A stretch of DNA of 64,000 nucleotides, taken from positions 372,001 to 436,000 of the forward strand of contig CAJJDO010000045.1 in assembly GCA_905183005.1 (NCBI GenBank), in the 5' to 3' direction. This stretch comes from Paramecium pentaurelia (taxonomy: Eukaryota; Ciliophora; Oligohymenophorea; Peniculida; Parameciidae). Positions 38,392 through 49,956 of the stretch are shown in pieces. The position numbers were made by a program, and so were the translations under genes. Below the pieces are notes generated by a model. The model was given only the letters and a program-made list of their open reading frames with translations, was not told the origin of the DNA and made no database searches. Every line of letters starts with the position of its first letter. The first letter of the stretch is position 1.

Positions 38392-40180
38392 TCATTTCTT
38401 TTTATTTTAGACTGTATTACTCGGTTTCTTTATTGATACAGATTATTGAGGTATTTAAGCTTATGATGGCATTTTCTCATTAACTATGTCAGCTGTTTTT
38501 GCTATATTAAAATCAGCAAGAGCTTAAAAAAGATATATAAAACAATATTGATACCATCAGTAATTGCTGTTTTACCAGCTGATAATATTCCTTTAGGTAA
38601 TCTTTTATCAGGACATGCACCTTTTAATTTCATAATACTTTCACTTTATTCTCTAAGTGTTTTTTACATTTTCATCATTGTTGCTACAAACTTTAATTTA
38701 TTTTTTAATTTCTCAGTGCCTTGTATTAAAAATAAACATACTTTTGCCTGTGCTTCCAGTACTTCCAGTTGATTATTACTTATTTAATTATTTATTTTGT
38801 TTAGTTAATAATTTAAATTGTTCAATATCTTCTTAATTAACATCATCGTCATCATCACCTTAATCTCCTGCTTAAATTAAATTATATAACATTTCTGTGA
38901 TTTTTTCTGCTACAAATGGAATAGACCATGTAAAAATATCCATAAAATTTGGTAGTAAATATGGATGAGGAGTATACTAAAATTGTTGTATGTTCAAAGT
39001 ATTATTCTAAATTTATGATAAAAGTAAATATACTTCAAATTTAATAACAGCACCTCTATTATTATAAACATCACAATAATTTGGAGCACTAAATATTGTA
39101 ATAACAACTGGAAAATCTTGTCCTCCATTCCATCTGTGCATCTTGTAACCATCAAGTTGAGCCTATTATTTTTATATTATATTGAACCTCATGAGCTCTT
39201 ATTATACTTATTAAATTATTTCTTTATAGAAATTTATTGCTAGCTTCATTTCCAAAAAACCAACTGCAACCTCTTACTTCATTACCTTTCCATTATCCAT
39301 CCAAATTTCCTTAATCTTAATCTACAGGATCACTCCATAGAATATCACAAAATAATCCACTTCTAGGTGGTTCATGATATCTGTCTAATTTTTTTAAGTC
39401 TTCTAACTTTTATGTTAGTAAAATGAGTTACAGATTTTAAATCAGGTGATATACCACCATGAACAGCTATGAATTTTGAATTTATTATGCATGCTAATGG
39501 AAATAAATCAAAAGAATCCATAAGCATCTCATAAGTTTCTTAATCATATTTATACAAACCTAAAATTTACATTAAAATATATACATTCATCTTTGAAATT
39601 GAAAAACGCTGTCAATTATCTGCATTCATGATTTCCACGTAAAAAGTATACAGTATTTGGATAATTTATTTTTATTGCATAAAGTAAAATTACCACTTCG
39701 ATTGAATATGAACCTCTATCAACGAAATCTCCGAGAAATAAATATCTTAAAATTATTGATTTCATTCTTATACTTCGTTGTTTCAGGGTTTCCTCCAACC
39801 TTTGGTTCAAGTAATTTTAATAAATCATAATATTGTCTTCATTTAATAAATATAAATACCCATGAATATCACCTACAACAGTAAGTGGATCTTATAAATA
39901 AAGTACATTTCCTTCATTTTCTAATAATCATTTTATCAATTTACTCAATAATTTATTACAATCTGCTACTAATTTGAATAATTCCTCTTTTGCAACTCTT
40001 CCCTCTTTTTAAAGATGATCCTTTAACAATTTCCAATCAGGTTTATCTAATTATTTATTATATTATTGTCATACTTTTTAATTTATCTGGAAACATCAAA
40101 TTTTTAGCCAATGGACGATGAGGAGGTGGTTTGAGTGTTTTTACATATCTGTCATTTGCAGGATCCTTTAAGCAATCCAT
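38392..40180 (-). CDS. Calcineurin A (PP2B) catalytic subunit
   Basis: Ca2+/calmodulin-activated Ser/Thr phosphatase. After MDCLKDPANDRYVKTLKPPP (calcineurin start) come GDIHG, LFLGDFVDRGSYSIEVV and LRGNHECR, the three metal and phosphate-binding blocks. DYVDRG is DFVDRG here. CDILWSDP, VRGCSWFFG, IIRAHEVQ and SAPNYCDVYNNRGAVIKF follow, then the calcineurin B-binding helix (FTWSIPFVAEKITEML) and LREQSESIMKLKGACPDKRLPKGIL. That last block matches the animal segment just before the autoinhibitory region. At least six introns of 23-32 nt were resolved, several ending AAG. The tail beyond (PSQAQIPQQ) is short. The 45-nt gap to the OSCP stop upstream makes these a close same-strand pair. Confidence 0.95.
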
Positions 40181-40225
40181 CTTTTATGTTAATAATATAT
40201 TTATTATTTTATTGTTTATTGTTAA

Positions 40226-40944
40226 TCAAATGCTCAACTTCAACAACTCTGATCTCAATCTATTAACTCTTGATAACAATGAGCAATCTAAGAATTTGTT
40301 ACCAGAATACATTTATAGACCTCCCAAAATTGATGGGTCAACTTTATATTATACAGAGAATTAAACATTAGGGTTAGATTCCTTTAAGGCTCCAACAACT
40401 TGAGATCTAAATCATCTCTATATTTGTATACCTTTATTCTTCAGATAATGTTTCTGCTGATATTATTGTAATATTTTCTTCTTTGTTAAAGATTCTATAA
40501 TATTCAATATATTTCTCAGCTGTTTTAGTTAAATATGAAATTCTTTGACTATCAATCATAGTATTTAATAAATTTATTGTGACTTCATGAAATCCTTCCT
40601 ACACTTATATCATTATCTCTTTACTTTTGTTAATGTTTATAATACATTTCTTTATTGATTTCTTTTATATGCAGAGTTTAATAAGAAGCCTGCAAATACT
40701 GGACTCTTTTCAGCTAATTCTTTGAAATATTTCATATCCTAAAGCACTAAATGAAGTGCTTCTCTTTAAGATGCAGTAGAGAAAAGTACTCCAGCATATT
40801 TACCTTATACAGTATCTTCGAAAGAGGGTGGCTTATGTCCTAGACCTTTCAATACTCTATACCTGGTACTGATGTTATTTCAGCTTCAGCCTTGCTACTA
40901 GCAACTGCATATCTGAAGCAAGCTCTTTGAATTAATTTAAACAT
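40226..40944 (-). CDS. ATP5PO: ATP synthase OSCP (delta-type) subunit, mitochondrial
   Basis: About 215 aa. It links the F1 head to the peripheral stalk. The start MFKLIQRACFRYAVAS is basic and aromatic without acids, as in import signals. VQEGFHEVTINLLNTMIDSQRISYL and EKYIEYYRIFNKEENITIISAETLSEEQ match the conserved second half of OSCP. The C terminus FSVQYKVDPSILGGLQMYSGNKFLD, then LSRVNRLRSELLKL, is the classic VDPSIIGGL...GDKxxD...L signature. Introns: a probable 17-nt one near 40881, a 29-nt one whose borders are uncertain, and a 25-nt one. With these the length divides by three. Confidence 0.93.
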
Positions 40945-41144
40945 TATTTAATTATGATTTTTATATTAAGGATTCATAAATTTTATATTTTTTATATGGA
41001 TATCAAATCCTCTAAAATTAATCTATTTTGAGTTATAATATTCTTTCAATCTTAATAATAATTTATTATGTGTAAATAGAAATAGGTTTATTAATTTCCA
41101 TAAATTATTTATATATTAATTACAGAATATCAAAACTTATTAAT

Positions 41145-41469
41145 TCACAATAAATAAAGTATAAAAATCACCATAAAAACAACACAAATCAGAAAGCAAG
41201 TATTCTAACCAAATGATGATTTTAATAATTCTAGAATATTAATTATTATTAATACTGCCAATCCCATTTATTGACTTTTTTACCATATCGATAGATTTAT
41301 CATAATCATTATTTAATTTATCTAGAGAAGGCTTTTCATTTTTAAGATAGGTTTGTATGTTTAAGGATACATGTTTCAATTTTTAGACTTTATCTAACAA
41401 CTCATCTTATTTTAATATGTTTTCTTCTTCTAAATTCTTTTAGAGAATATTGTTATTTTTTTTGCTCAT
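41145..41469 (-). CDS. Bet1/Sft1-type Qc-SNARE (tail-anchored)
   Basis: 99 aa after removing one 25-nt intron (300 coding nt exactly). The SNARE helix runs from about residue 14 to 72: NLEEENILKQDELLDKV, LKHVSLNIQTYLKNEK, LDKLNNDYDKSIDMV, with a glutamine at the position of the Q-layer (NIQTY) followed by K-x2-L-D-x-L as in Bet1. The last 25 residues are a membrane helix (FLICVVFMVIFILYLL) ending at the stop: a tail anchor. Bet1 acts in ER-to-Golgi fusion and Sft1 within the Golgi; which one this is cannot be said. Without the intron the frame has no proper anchor, which supports the splice. It starts 71 nt from the divergent TFIIS gene. Confidence 0.8.
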
Positions 41470-41540
41470 AAAAATTAATATTATAACACGTATATTTATA
41501 CTTATTTTATTACAACGAAATCAAATAAATATTTAATTAA

Positions 41541-42281
41541 ATGGAGTTAAATGCACAATAGTTATCTGAAATTAAATAAGAACTCAAGAAATTCTCTTCA
41601 ATCCCTATTTCAAAATCTTATTCATTAATTGCTTAAATTTATAAGAGTGATATTGAAACTTAAGCATTAATTGATAGCGAGATAACAAAAAGCATTGTAC
41701 GTATAGGACATAAAAAATATACAGAAGATGATGAGGAGAAATATGCAAAAGCTATAAAAATATGTAGAAAATTAGTGAAATAATGGAAATAATTAATTAT
41801 AACAAATGATTAAGCAATTACAGATCATATTAAAAAAGATGAGTCTAAGAAAGATTTGTAAAGAAATGTATAAAAATAAAAACAAGTTAAAGCTGATGAA
41901 CCTATAATCTAAAAGAAAGTGAAATAAGAACAAGAGAAAAAAGATATTAAACCAATTTAGCATAAAAATGGAAATTCACTTAATACCAAATTATAAAATA
42001 ATGATAGTTAAAATGGGAGTGGTGAACCTGTAGATGATGAAAAAAGAAAAAAGGCTGTTGAAGGATTAAAGAAATATTTCTATCAATAGACAGAAAATGA
42101 AGAGGTAGAATGGTCAAAAAAAATAGAATAAACAATTTATGATCTTTACAAATAATAAGTTTAGAATTATATGGATAAAGTAAAATCAGTTGTAAAATTG
42201 ATTGATAGAAATTCAGAATTCAGAAGTAAATTATTGAATGGTGAATATGATCTTGTGTCTGAAATTAGAAAATTAAAATGA
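41541..42281 (+). CDS. TFIIS-like transcription elongation factor lacking the zinc ribbon
   Basis: 246 aa, intronless. Residues about 5-85 form the TFIIS N-terminal LW domain (IPISKSYSLIAQIY, then AKAIKICRKLVKQWKQL). A lysine/glutamine linker follows. Residues about 165-246 match the central domain II (KRKKAVEGLKKYF, then KIEQTIYDLYKQQVQNYMDKVKSVVKLIDRN, FRSKLLNGEYDLVSEIRKL). The stop TGA comes directly after this domain, so the C-terminal zinc ribbon with its DE acidic finger, which triggers RNA cleavage in Pol II, is absent. It may bind polymerase without cleavage activity, or the ribbon may be encoded elsewhere. No splice site that would add a ribbon was seen downstream. Confidence 0.8.
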
Positions 42282-42474
42282 TTAACAAGAAAGAGTATAA
42301 AATCAATTTTTTCTTTTTAATTTTCTGTGTTTTATCTTAAGATTATCAATCATTTTTATAACTTCTTTGTTGTTGTTTGAATATTCATTATGAAAAATAT
42401 GTATATTAGATTGATTTCTTTTACCCCTTTGTAGAAGATTTAAAGGAGTCAATAATTTTTCAAGCTATAGATTG

Positions 42475-43332
42475 TCAAGACTATTTTTTGGAGAGATTTA
42501 TTCTGTAATACAAGGTATTGATTTATTCTTCTTTAATTTTTTATCCTATGAAATACATATTAAAACTTTATACAATTATTGAGAGAGGAGTAAGACTCAT
42601 ACCAATACTCTATTTTGTAGTAATATTTTTTAACATCTCTTCCATATACAAAGAGACCTATCTCTTTTTTATACTTTGATTTTAACAAACTATTAAAGTA
42701 CTACAATGATCATTGAATGACATTTTTTCTTTGATAGAATCAATTTCAAAATAATCTGTTGCATTTCTTCTACCAAATAAATATTAATTATAACCTTATT
42801 TTATTTTCTGAAGGTGTAGGAGATTTTGGAGATCTGTTTTAATTAGCTGATTGAATTACCATTGTTCCCCTTTTAGTAGATATCAAAGGATTTTTAAGAA
42901 ATTATTACATTTGTCTTTATCTTTTTTATTTTTTTATCTATTCAGCCTTATAGAAAACTAAGAACTATGCAGCATAGCCTGCTATTCTAAAACGTTTGAA
43001 AACTCTTTTTCGTCTAGAAAAACTATAATCAATCAATTGAATTTTTGATTTTACACAGATTCATATTAAGGTATTTATCTCCAAACCTTGATTTAAAACG
43101 CACTCATTTTTCCACAATAATCACAATGACAACTTGTGTTACATTTTTTAATTTCATCTGGATGATGTTTTTATAAAGTAAATCTTTCTAATTAATTATA
43201 TCTAGCAGTTCTTAGACGATATTTTGTTTCTTTAGAAATACTCTTTGTGTATTTTAACTAAAAGTTTTAACGGGGACTTATTAGCCTAAATTATATAATT
43301 ATTTATAACCTTGAAGAATTTGAAGCTATCAT
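42475..43332 (-). CDS. Hypothetical basic protein with a Cys cluster
   Basis: 266 aa after removing introns of 32 and 25 nt; the length divides by three. Near residue 65-80 it has CNTSCHCDYCGK, a possible small zinc site (C-x3-C-x1-C-x2-C). The rest is strongly basic (FSRRKRVFKRFRIAGYAAQFLVFY) with a Ser/Pro-rich stretch (NRSPKSPTPSENK), then mixed sequence. No family is recognised. It is followed by a convergent TFIIS stop 193 nt away and lies 92 nt downstream of MAPK15 on the same strand. Confidence 0.5.
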
Positions 43333-43424
43333 TTATTAAATTTATTTAACTTAAATCTAAATAAATAAACTCCAAAAATATTTACAAAATATATAACCTT
43401 TATCATAAAATGCAAATTATAAAA

Positions 43425-45194
43425 TCATTTTTAAAGTTTAGCTTTCCCACTAAGAATATATTATAAATATGTTTTCTTATTCAAGAATTTATCATGTTGA
43501 CTTTCATGTTTAGGTAATTTTGATTGAGACTTTATAGTTTAAATTTTTTAAGGATCCTTAAAATTATTTTAACTAACAATTTTTTAAATTTTTGATTTTG
43601 CAGCTGGACTTGGAATTAAAATTTCCTATAAAATCAATCAAAATAACATACGCAAGAAGCTTCCTTCTTTTTTTAACTATCAGCTCTTGTTATATTGACA
43701 GATTTATTGCCATATTATAATTTTGAACTATTTTATACTGTTATTTAACCATTACTTGTTCCTAATTTTGCTTTCTAAATTTTAATCATATTTTCAATTA
43801 ATTTAAATTTTTCAAAAACACTCATCTTCTAATTTTAATTATCTTCACTAAACTTTTTCTTAACTTCTTACTTTATTATCTGTTTATTTTCTGAATTGTT
43901 ATTTGAAACTTCCATTGAATCTCCTTTCTTCTTTATTTTGTCTTAAACACTAGTAGGAGTAGTTGATTATTAAATAGAATTAGAAGGTTTATTGGTATTT
44001 GTTGGAGATTAATGAGAACTAAACAAATTTTAATGTTAAATTTATTGTGTCTTCTGATTGATATGTTAATAAAGTGTTGTCATATATTCTTCTATACTAT
44101 ATTATACATTATCATCCATAAATGTTTGGACAGGAAAATCTATTCATATATTCATAAAATTATTTACCTATTACTGTTTCTTCCTCTGAACCTGCAAATT
44201 CAGTCATATATGGATGTGCTAATGCCTATTCAACAGTCATTCTTTTTTAAGGATTAAAGACTAACAAATTTTTAAGGAAACTTAAAGTATCATCACTTTC
44301 TTTACTAAAAACATTCTTAAAGTTTTTTGGTTTCACAAATTACAAGTTATCTAAGATATGTTTTGCTAAAGGAGCTGCAATAGACTTGATATCTTCTTCT
44401 GTTGGTGTACCCAATATTTCTAATATCATTTCAACTTGATTCATTGTTGAAGTCCCTGGAAATATTGCCTTCCCTATTATCATCTCTCCCAATATACATC
44501 CTATACTCCACATGTCTACTGCTTTCGAGTATTTTTATGAACCTAAAAGTATTTCTGGTGCTCTATACCATCTAGTAGCCACATATTCTGTTAATATGGG
44601 AACTTATTAAATTCTAATTTTATATTTACCATCATCATCACTTGAAGTATTCACTGTTCTAGCTAATCCAAAATCAGCTAATTTAGCTATACAATCAGCA
44701 TTAATTAATAGATTTGCTGGTTTTAAATCTCTATGAATAATGTCTCCAGAATGCAAAAATTTAATTGCCTTTAATAATTAATAGACAACATATTTTTTAT
44801 GGATTGGTTCTAATATATTTGCTCTTATAACCTAATTTAATTGAATCTATATACTTTATGTAAATCTGTTTCCATATATTCAAAGACCATGTATAAGTCT
44901 TTATCATTTTATGCATTTATCACTTAAAGTAATTTAATGATATTTGCATTTTTTGATACTTGTTCTAAAAAGATTACTTCTCTAAATGTTCTTTATGAAT
45001 CAGTTTTATTGTGAAATGCATCAAATACCTAAGTGATATTATTATTTAAACACTTTTTTTAAAGCAACAATTTATTTAGTTTATTTATCATGTGCTTTCC
45101 ATACTACTCCATATGCACCTTTGCCCTTAAATTCTAGAAGTGTAAATCTCTATAATATATGATCCTCAAATTAAGATTATTTATCATTCTCCAT
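43425..45194 (-). CDS. MAPK15: MAPK15/ERK7-type MAP kinase with long C-terminal tail
   Basis: The kinase domain starts FTLLEFKGKGAYGVVWKAHDKQT, has IVALKKV, IIHRDLKPANLLI, LADFGLART and an activation loop LTEYVATRWYRAPEILL with the T-E-Y dual site. SKAVDMWSIGCILGEM and FPGTSTMNQVEMILEILGTPTEEDI, the block characteristic of ERK7/8, follow, and then FNPQKRMTVEQALAHPYM. After a 28-nt intron a tail of about 200 Gln/Ser/Lys-rich residues follows, with a further 26-nt intron. ERK7 in animals and Tetrahymena relatives sits at basal bodies and controls cilium length or autophagy, a plausible job in a ciliate. It is autoactivating in animals. Several early introns within the kinase domain were resolved only in outline. 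Confidence 0.88.
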
Positions 45195-45286
45195 TTCTGT
45201 TATTTTTAAATATTATATAGACAATAATTGAGAAATATATGACAATAATATTCATATGAATCAAAAAGAAAAGATTCAATTGTAAA

Positions 45287-45921
45287 TCAATTTGATATTA
45301 AAATATCATTTTATTTCTTTTGTTGTTCTTGCTATGCAAATTCCTTATGATATCGATAGTAAATTTTACTTTTACTAATGAATTAAGTTCATCTTTAAGT
45401 AACTCTACTTTGGCATGTGTTTCCATTCTTCTATTATCACTATTATCAAGATACGATCTAAAATAATCATAAATTTTGCACTTTAAAAGTTATCGAAGTC
45501 TTTTATTTTCTTCTTTTACTTTTTTCAACTTTTTCGTTTGATATTTCATTTTATCTGATTCAGATTGAATAAGTGGATCATTAACAATTTTTTCAAATTC
45601 ACAATTTAGAGTTTATAAGGATTCTTTACATTTTTAATATGATGCATGGAGCTATCTATTTTCCTCTATCAATTCTTCTATATCTCGAAGATTTAATGCT
45701 AATTAATTTTGTAGTAACTGTTACAATTTTGTGTTAATTTAACTCCAAACTCTTTACCAAACTTTGATGGAATTTCAAATATTTCATATGATTAAGAGGA
45801 GATGCAAAGTGTTTGTTTTAAAAGTTGATCCTTAATTAATATAAGGTAAATTTACTATTTAATTCTCATGTTTCACTATAAAAGCAGGCAACATAATAGA
45901 GACAAATATTCCGTCTGACAT
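45287..45921 (-). CDS. Coiled-coil protein of unknown function
   Basis: 185 aa after removing introns of 25 (AAG), 26 (CAG) and 26 nt (AAG), which makes the length a multiple of three. The start is MSDGIFVSIMLPAF. From residue about 70 it is a heptad-like coiled coil (NLRDIEELIEENRQL, then KMKYQTKKLKKVKEENKRL, and AKVELLKDELNSL). The end is EFAQQEQQKKQNDI. No family is recognised. It shares a 56-nt divergent spacer with the RPC19 gene. Confidence 0.55.
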
Positions 45922-45977
45922 TATAAATATATTGAGTTAATGGAAAAATAAATTAATCTAATAATAAAAATTAATTA

Positions 45978-46375
45978 ATGAATACTAGTGAGTCAGAAGA
46001 TCAAGATGTCAATATTGAAGAAGAAGAATTAAGTAAGCCAATTATAATTGCATAAAATGCTAAAGGAATGGAAATTTAAGTACTTATAAATACAATTATA
46101 AAAAACAGGAAAATTCTGATCCATTCAATGGCACTTTTGTGTTTTTTGATGAAGATCATACATTAGGAAACTCATTACGTTATATTTTGGCAAATTAACC
46201 AAATGTTGAATTTTGTGGTTATAGTTTACCTCATCCAAGTGAAAATAAGATGAATTTGAGATTATAAACTGTAAATGAAACAAAAGAAAAAGTAATGAAT
46301 GATGGATTAAAATGCTTATCATAAATTTGTGATATTATTGAAGATAAATTCAAAAAAGCTTTAGAAAACAAATGA
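45978..46375 (+). CDS. POLR1D: RNA polymerase I/III subunit AC19 (RPAC2)
   Basis: 122 aa after removing a 29-nt intron ending CAG. The acidic N terminus is followed by GTFVFFDEDHTLGNSLRYIL, VEFCGYSLPHPSENKMNLRLQT and a closing helix LKCLSQICDIIEDKFKKAL. These match the alpha-like AC19 fold (TFVLHEEDHTLGNSLRYM, then [22 protein letters not shown]). It forms a heterodimer with AC40 in polymerases I and III, acting in rRNA, 5S and tRNA synthesis. The length is usual for the family. The upstream divergent spacer is only 56 nt. Confidence 0.95.
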
Positions 46376-47117
46376 TTTTTATATTAATGTGTTTTCCTAT
46401 TTATGAAATAAGAATTAATAACAATAAGGATATATAAATAATGCAGCATTAAATACTCTCATTATTGATATATAAATTTGAATAAATTTAAGGATTAGAA
46501 TAGAAAATTAATTGAATTTTTTTAATTTTCATATATTTAATAAACTATATCACATTTATAAATAGATTATAATAGATTTTCCAAATATGATTCAATATAG
46601 TCTTATTATTTATAATTTTATTTTTATCTTTTAATTAAATAGAACTAATTAGATTACTACTGATGAGTAATTTAATTTTTTTTCATTAATTAAATATAAA
46701 CATTTAATTCTTAAATTTCCATTCAAACTTAACAATTTGCTAAAATCACATTTTGATTCAAAGTACTATTTGAATTTAAGTATCTCTTATACTTTATTTT
46801 TTAGATTAGTTAATTAAATAATGAATATTTTTATAAGTTCTTTTTAATAAATTTTGTAAAATAAAAAATATATATTTATTGATTTTATAATTATTTATTG
46901 AAATGTAAATGATAAATAGAAGAATAATAAATAAATTAAAATTAGAGTAGCCAATTTATCTGTATGACCTTAAAAATAAGAATTAATTTTTTATTATCTT
47001 AAGTATAAAGTCTTCTTAAATTAATTTCAATTTAGAATTTAGTTTATTCTTTTAGAAGTTTTAGAATGAGAACTAAATTAAGTTTGTTAACATATCATAA
47101 AATTTAATAAAATTAAT
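46376..47117. other. Intergenic region, 742 nt, with no supported gene
   Basis: The longest gene-free stretch in the window. It is very AT-rich, with short chance frames on both strands. It sits between the AC19 stop and the next start on the same strand and probably holds that gene's promoter. Confidence 0.5.
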
Positions 47118-48312
47118 ATGGGAAATTGTAAAGGGTAATGTTATTAGAAGAGTGTAAGTTAAGCAAATAATGTTGATTGCACAAAATTAATAATTCTAGT
47201 AAAAACATGGCAAAAGGATGCGTTTTCATTATTTGATTATGAAAATGCAGCAAATGTGCAAGAATAAAAATTTATAGTAAAAGTCTTTAAATTATACTTT
47301 TAGATAAATAACGAAGGTTATTTAGTTGGTCGTAATTAAATAGAATGGATAGAAAATGAATCAATAATTAAGGATTAGCTTTGTAAAATAAAGAAAAAAA
47401 ATGAAAACTATTTTATTGTAAATCCAAATTTTCAAAATGATGAAAAAAAATAAGCAATATAAGAAAATGAGGAATCTCCTAATATAGTAAACAAGTTATA
47501 ATAATATATATTATAAGAACTGTTTCTGATAAGATTGGGAATAAGATTTGGAAGGTGATTCATGAAAATGGAATACTTTTACAAGAAGGAGATGTTATAA
47601 AATTAGGAAGAGTGAAATTTACTATACGTTAGATAGCATTAGAAATTAAATCATAAGAGTAGAAATCTGAATATGAATCATCACAATCTAATTCATCAGA
47701 ATAAATAATGTGCAGAATTTGTTGTTCTTCTCAAAAAAGTATTAAAAACCCACTTTTGAATCCTTGTAAATGTAGTGGATCAATTAAGTATATACATTTA
47801 GAATGTTTAAAAACATGGTTAAGAATGAAATTAGAAAATAGATAAAGTGAGAATTGTATAGTTTATTTATGGAAGAATTTAGAATGTGAATTGTGTAAAT
47901 TTAATTATCCTCCAAAATTTAAGAGTGATGATGCATATTATGATTTAGTAGAATTAAGTAAACCAAATGATTATCCTTATTTAATGATGGAGTTCACTAA
48001 CAAATAAGTATTCTTTCCTATAACTTATTATAGGGACAATAATTAGAGTGGAATAATAGTTCTGGTATTTATATTTTAAAGTTTTCTAATATATCTGAAT
48101 TAAGACTTGGAAGATCAAATGATACTGAAATAAGAATAAATGACATCTCTGTTAGTCGAAATCATGCTAGATTGATGATATAAGAAAAGAAAGTGTATCT
48201 ATTTGATAATCATTCAAAATTTGGAACTTTGCATTTAATAAGATCTGAAAGATTATAAATATAGAGAGGAATGGAAGTTTAAGTGGGAAGGAGTCTCATT
48301 TCATTTTAATGA
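47118..48312 (+). CDS. RING-CH (RINGv) ubiquitin-ligase-like protein with FHA domains, probably N-myristoylated
   Basis: About 372 aa with introns of 23 (AAG) and 26 nt, and a probable 27-nt intron that leaves the frame unchanged. The start MGNCKGQCYQKS suggests N-myristoylation and palmitoylation. Before the finger, EGYLVGRNQIEW and EGDVIKLGRVKFTIR look like FHA strands. The RING-CH (about 190-255) has MCRICC, C-x-C in NPCKCSGSIKYIHLECL and a late CELC. The C-terminal FHA is clear: ELRLGRSNDTEIRINDISVSRNHARL then KFGTLHL, with the GR, SxxH and phospho-threonine-binding Ser/Arg. So it likely binds phosphothreonine on targets at a membrane and marks them with ubiquitin. The fusion is not typical of animals or plants. 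Confidence 0.85.
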
Positions 48313-48520
48313 TTTTTTTTATTGAATTTGAATCTTTTTAAAAACTTTTATAAATTGACTCTAAATTTTAATATCTAATTTCCCATCATAAATGACTGTT
48401 TGGTGTATTCTGTGATTTAATTTATTTAAACTATTATCTATGTTAATCTAAATGATTAATAGGTTCTAATAAATTGATAAACTCAACCGTATTCTTGTTT
48501 TGATTATTTAATTATTGAAA

Positions 48521-49654
48521 ATGAATTCTTAAGCCCCTGAATATCGTGTGCTTTCCAATCTAGGGTCAGGCTCTGGTCATTAAGTCATGAAAGTTTAACA
48601 TAACTCAACTGCTCAAATTTTAGCCATGAAAATTGAAAAAAGCCCTTAGTTAGGTCAAATAGAGTCTGAAGTCTCTATACTAAAGTAGCTCAAAAGTATA
48701 GATGGTGTCCCATAATTGCTTGATTATGGCAAAACGAAAGATTTCAGGTATGTTGAACCATTAATTTAAATTAGATGCTATTTGATCACACCTATCTTGA
48801 AGAGGAACCTTTAAGAATTACTAAAAGACAATACAATGTCAATAAATTAGATTCTTACAATTGGATTAAGTATTTTAAAGATTTTGGAATAAGTTCATAA
48901 AAAACACATTGTACACCTTGATATAAAACCAGAAAATATCATGATTTCGTCATCTCATATAAAAGTTTCATTAGAAGAAATTGCATAACCTGGATTTGTT
49001 CAATTAATAGATTTTGGATTGTCATAAAAAGTTGGAAAAATGAATTCTTAGAACAAAGTTTTTGTAGGTTCAATAAGATATGCAAGCAGATAGGCTCATA
49101 AAGGAAATTAGCTCTATTATAAAGACGATTTAGAAAGTCTTCTATATGTATTAGTGTATCTAAGAAATAGTAAGTTATTATTTTGAATATTTAGAGAATC
49201 TTCCTTGGCAAACCACATAAAAATATTAATCCTAACAAATGGAAATAAGAAAAATAGGAGAAGTTAAGGATGCTGTATTTAATACTATGGATTTAACACA
49301 AAGATTTCCATAATAATTTACAGCATTTAAAACTTATATTGATGGATTAGTTAAGGCAGAGATGCCTAATTATGATTACTTAAAATCATTATTTAGATAA
49401 ATTTTATCATAAGAAAAATGTTCTCCTGCATTACAACATACAGCATCAATAACATAGAGTAACTCATATAAAGAATCTAATAAAATTTAAATTTCAGATT
49501 AGATGATTTAGTTGTTCGAACACCTATAGAAACAAGATTAATTATTAAATGATGAAGACTTACCTGATACAGAAACCTCAATAGTATTGATATCTGATTT
49601 GGTTAAGACTTGCAATACTTAAACACCAAAGTCAATTGTTGATATCAAATTCTG
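48521..49654 (+). CDS. Casein-kinase-1-like protein kinase
   Basis: 350 aa after removing introns of 27, 25 and 29 nt; the exon lengths then give 351 codons. It has the CK1 layout: VLSNLGSGSGHQV, ILAMKIEKSP, LLDYGKTKDF, HIVHLDIKPENIMI, IDFGLSQK, VFVGSIRYASRQAHKGNQLYYKDDLESLLYVLVYL, then NLPWQ. The HLDIKPEN and GSIRYAS...SRRDDLES-type block are CK1 marks, although HRD is HLD. The last 120 residues are Gln/Ser-rich. CK1 kinases act on primed or acidic sites in many pathways; the target here is unknown. The neighbours give no hint. Confidence 0.85.
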
Positions 49655-49956
49655 ATACTAAATGTTTATGTTATTATATAATTAAATAATTTACTTATAT
49701 AAAAGTAAAATAACGATTTTTACAGATTAGAAATGATTTATGTTTTTTTACATATATCTATTTAAGAATTGTCTATTGCTTAAAATAGATGATTTAACAT
49801 ATAGATATTTAATAAATACTAATTTTTATCAATAAAATTAAGTGTGACCTAATCTTTAGTCAAAAATTTTAAGAAATTATTAACAATTTTAAGTCTTATA
49901 ATAAGATGTTGTTTATAAAGGATTATTTAATTATGATATTTATTAATAGAATAAAT

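Noticed and set aside
38548..38772. Plus-strand frame resembling a membrane protein
   Set aside because: It is the complement of the conserved calcineurin A C-terminal exon, which matches the family block by block.
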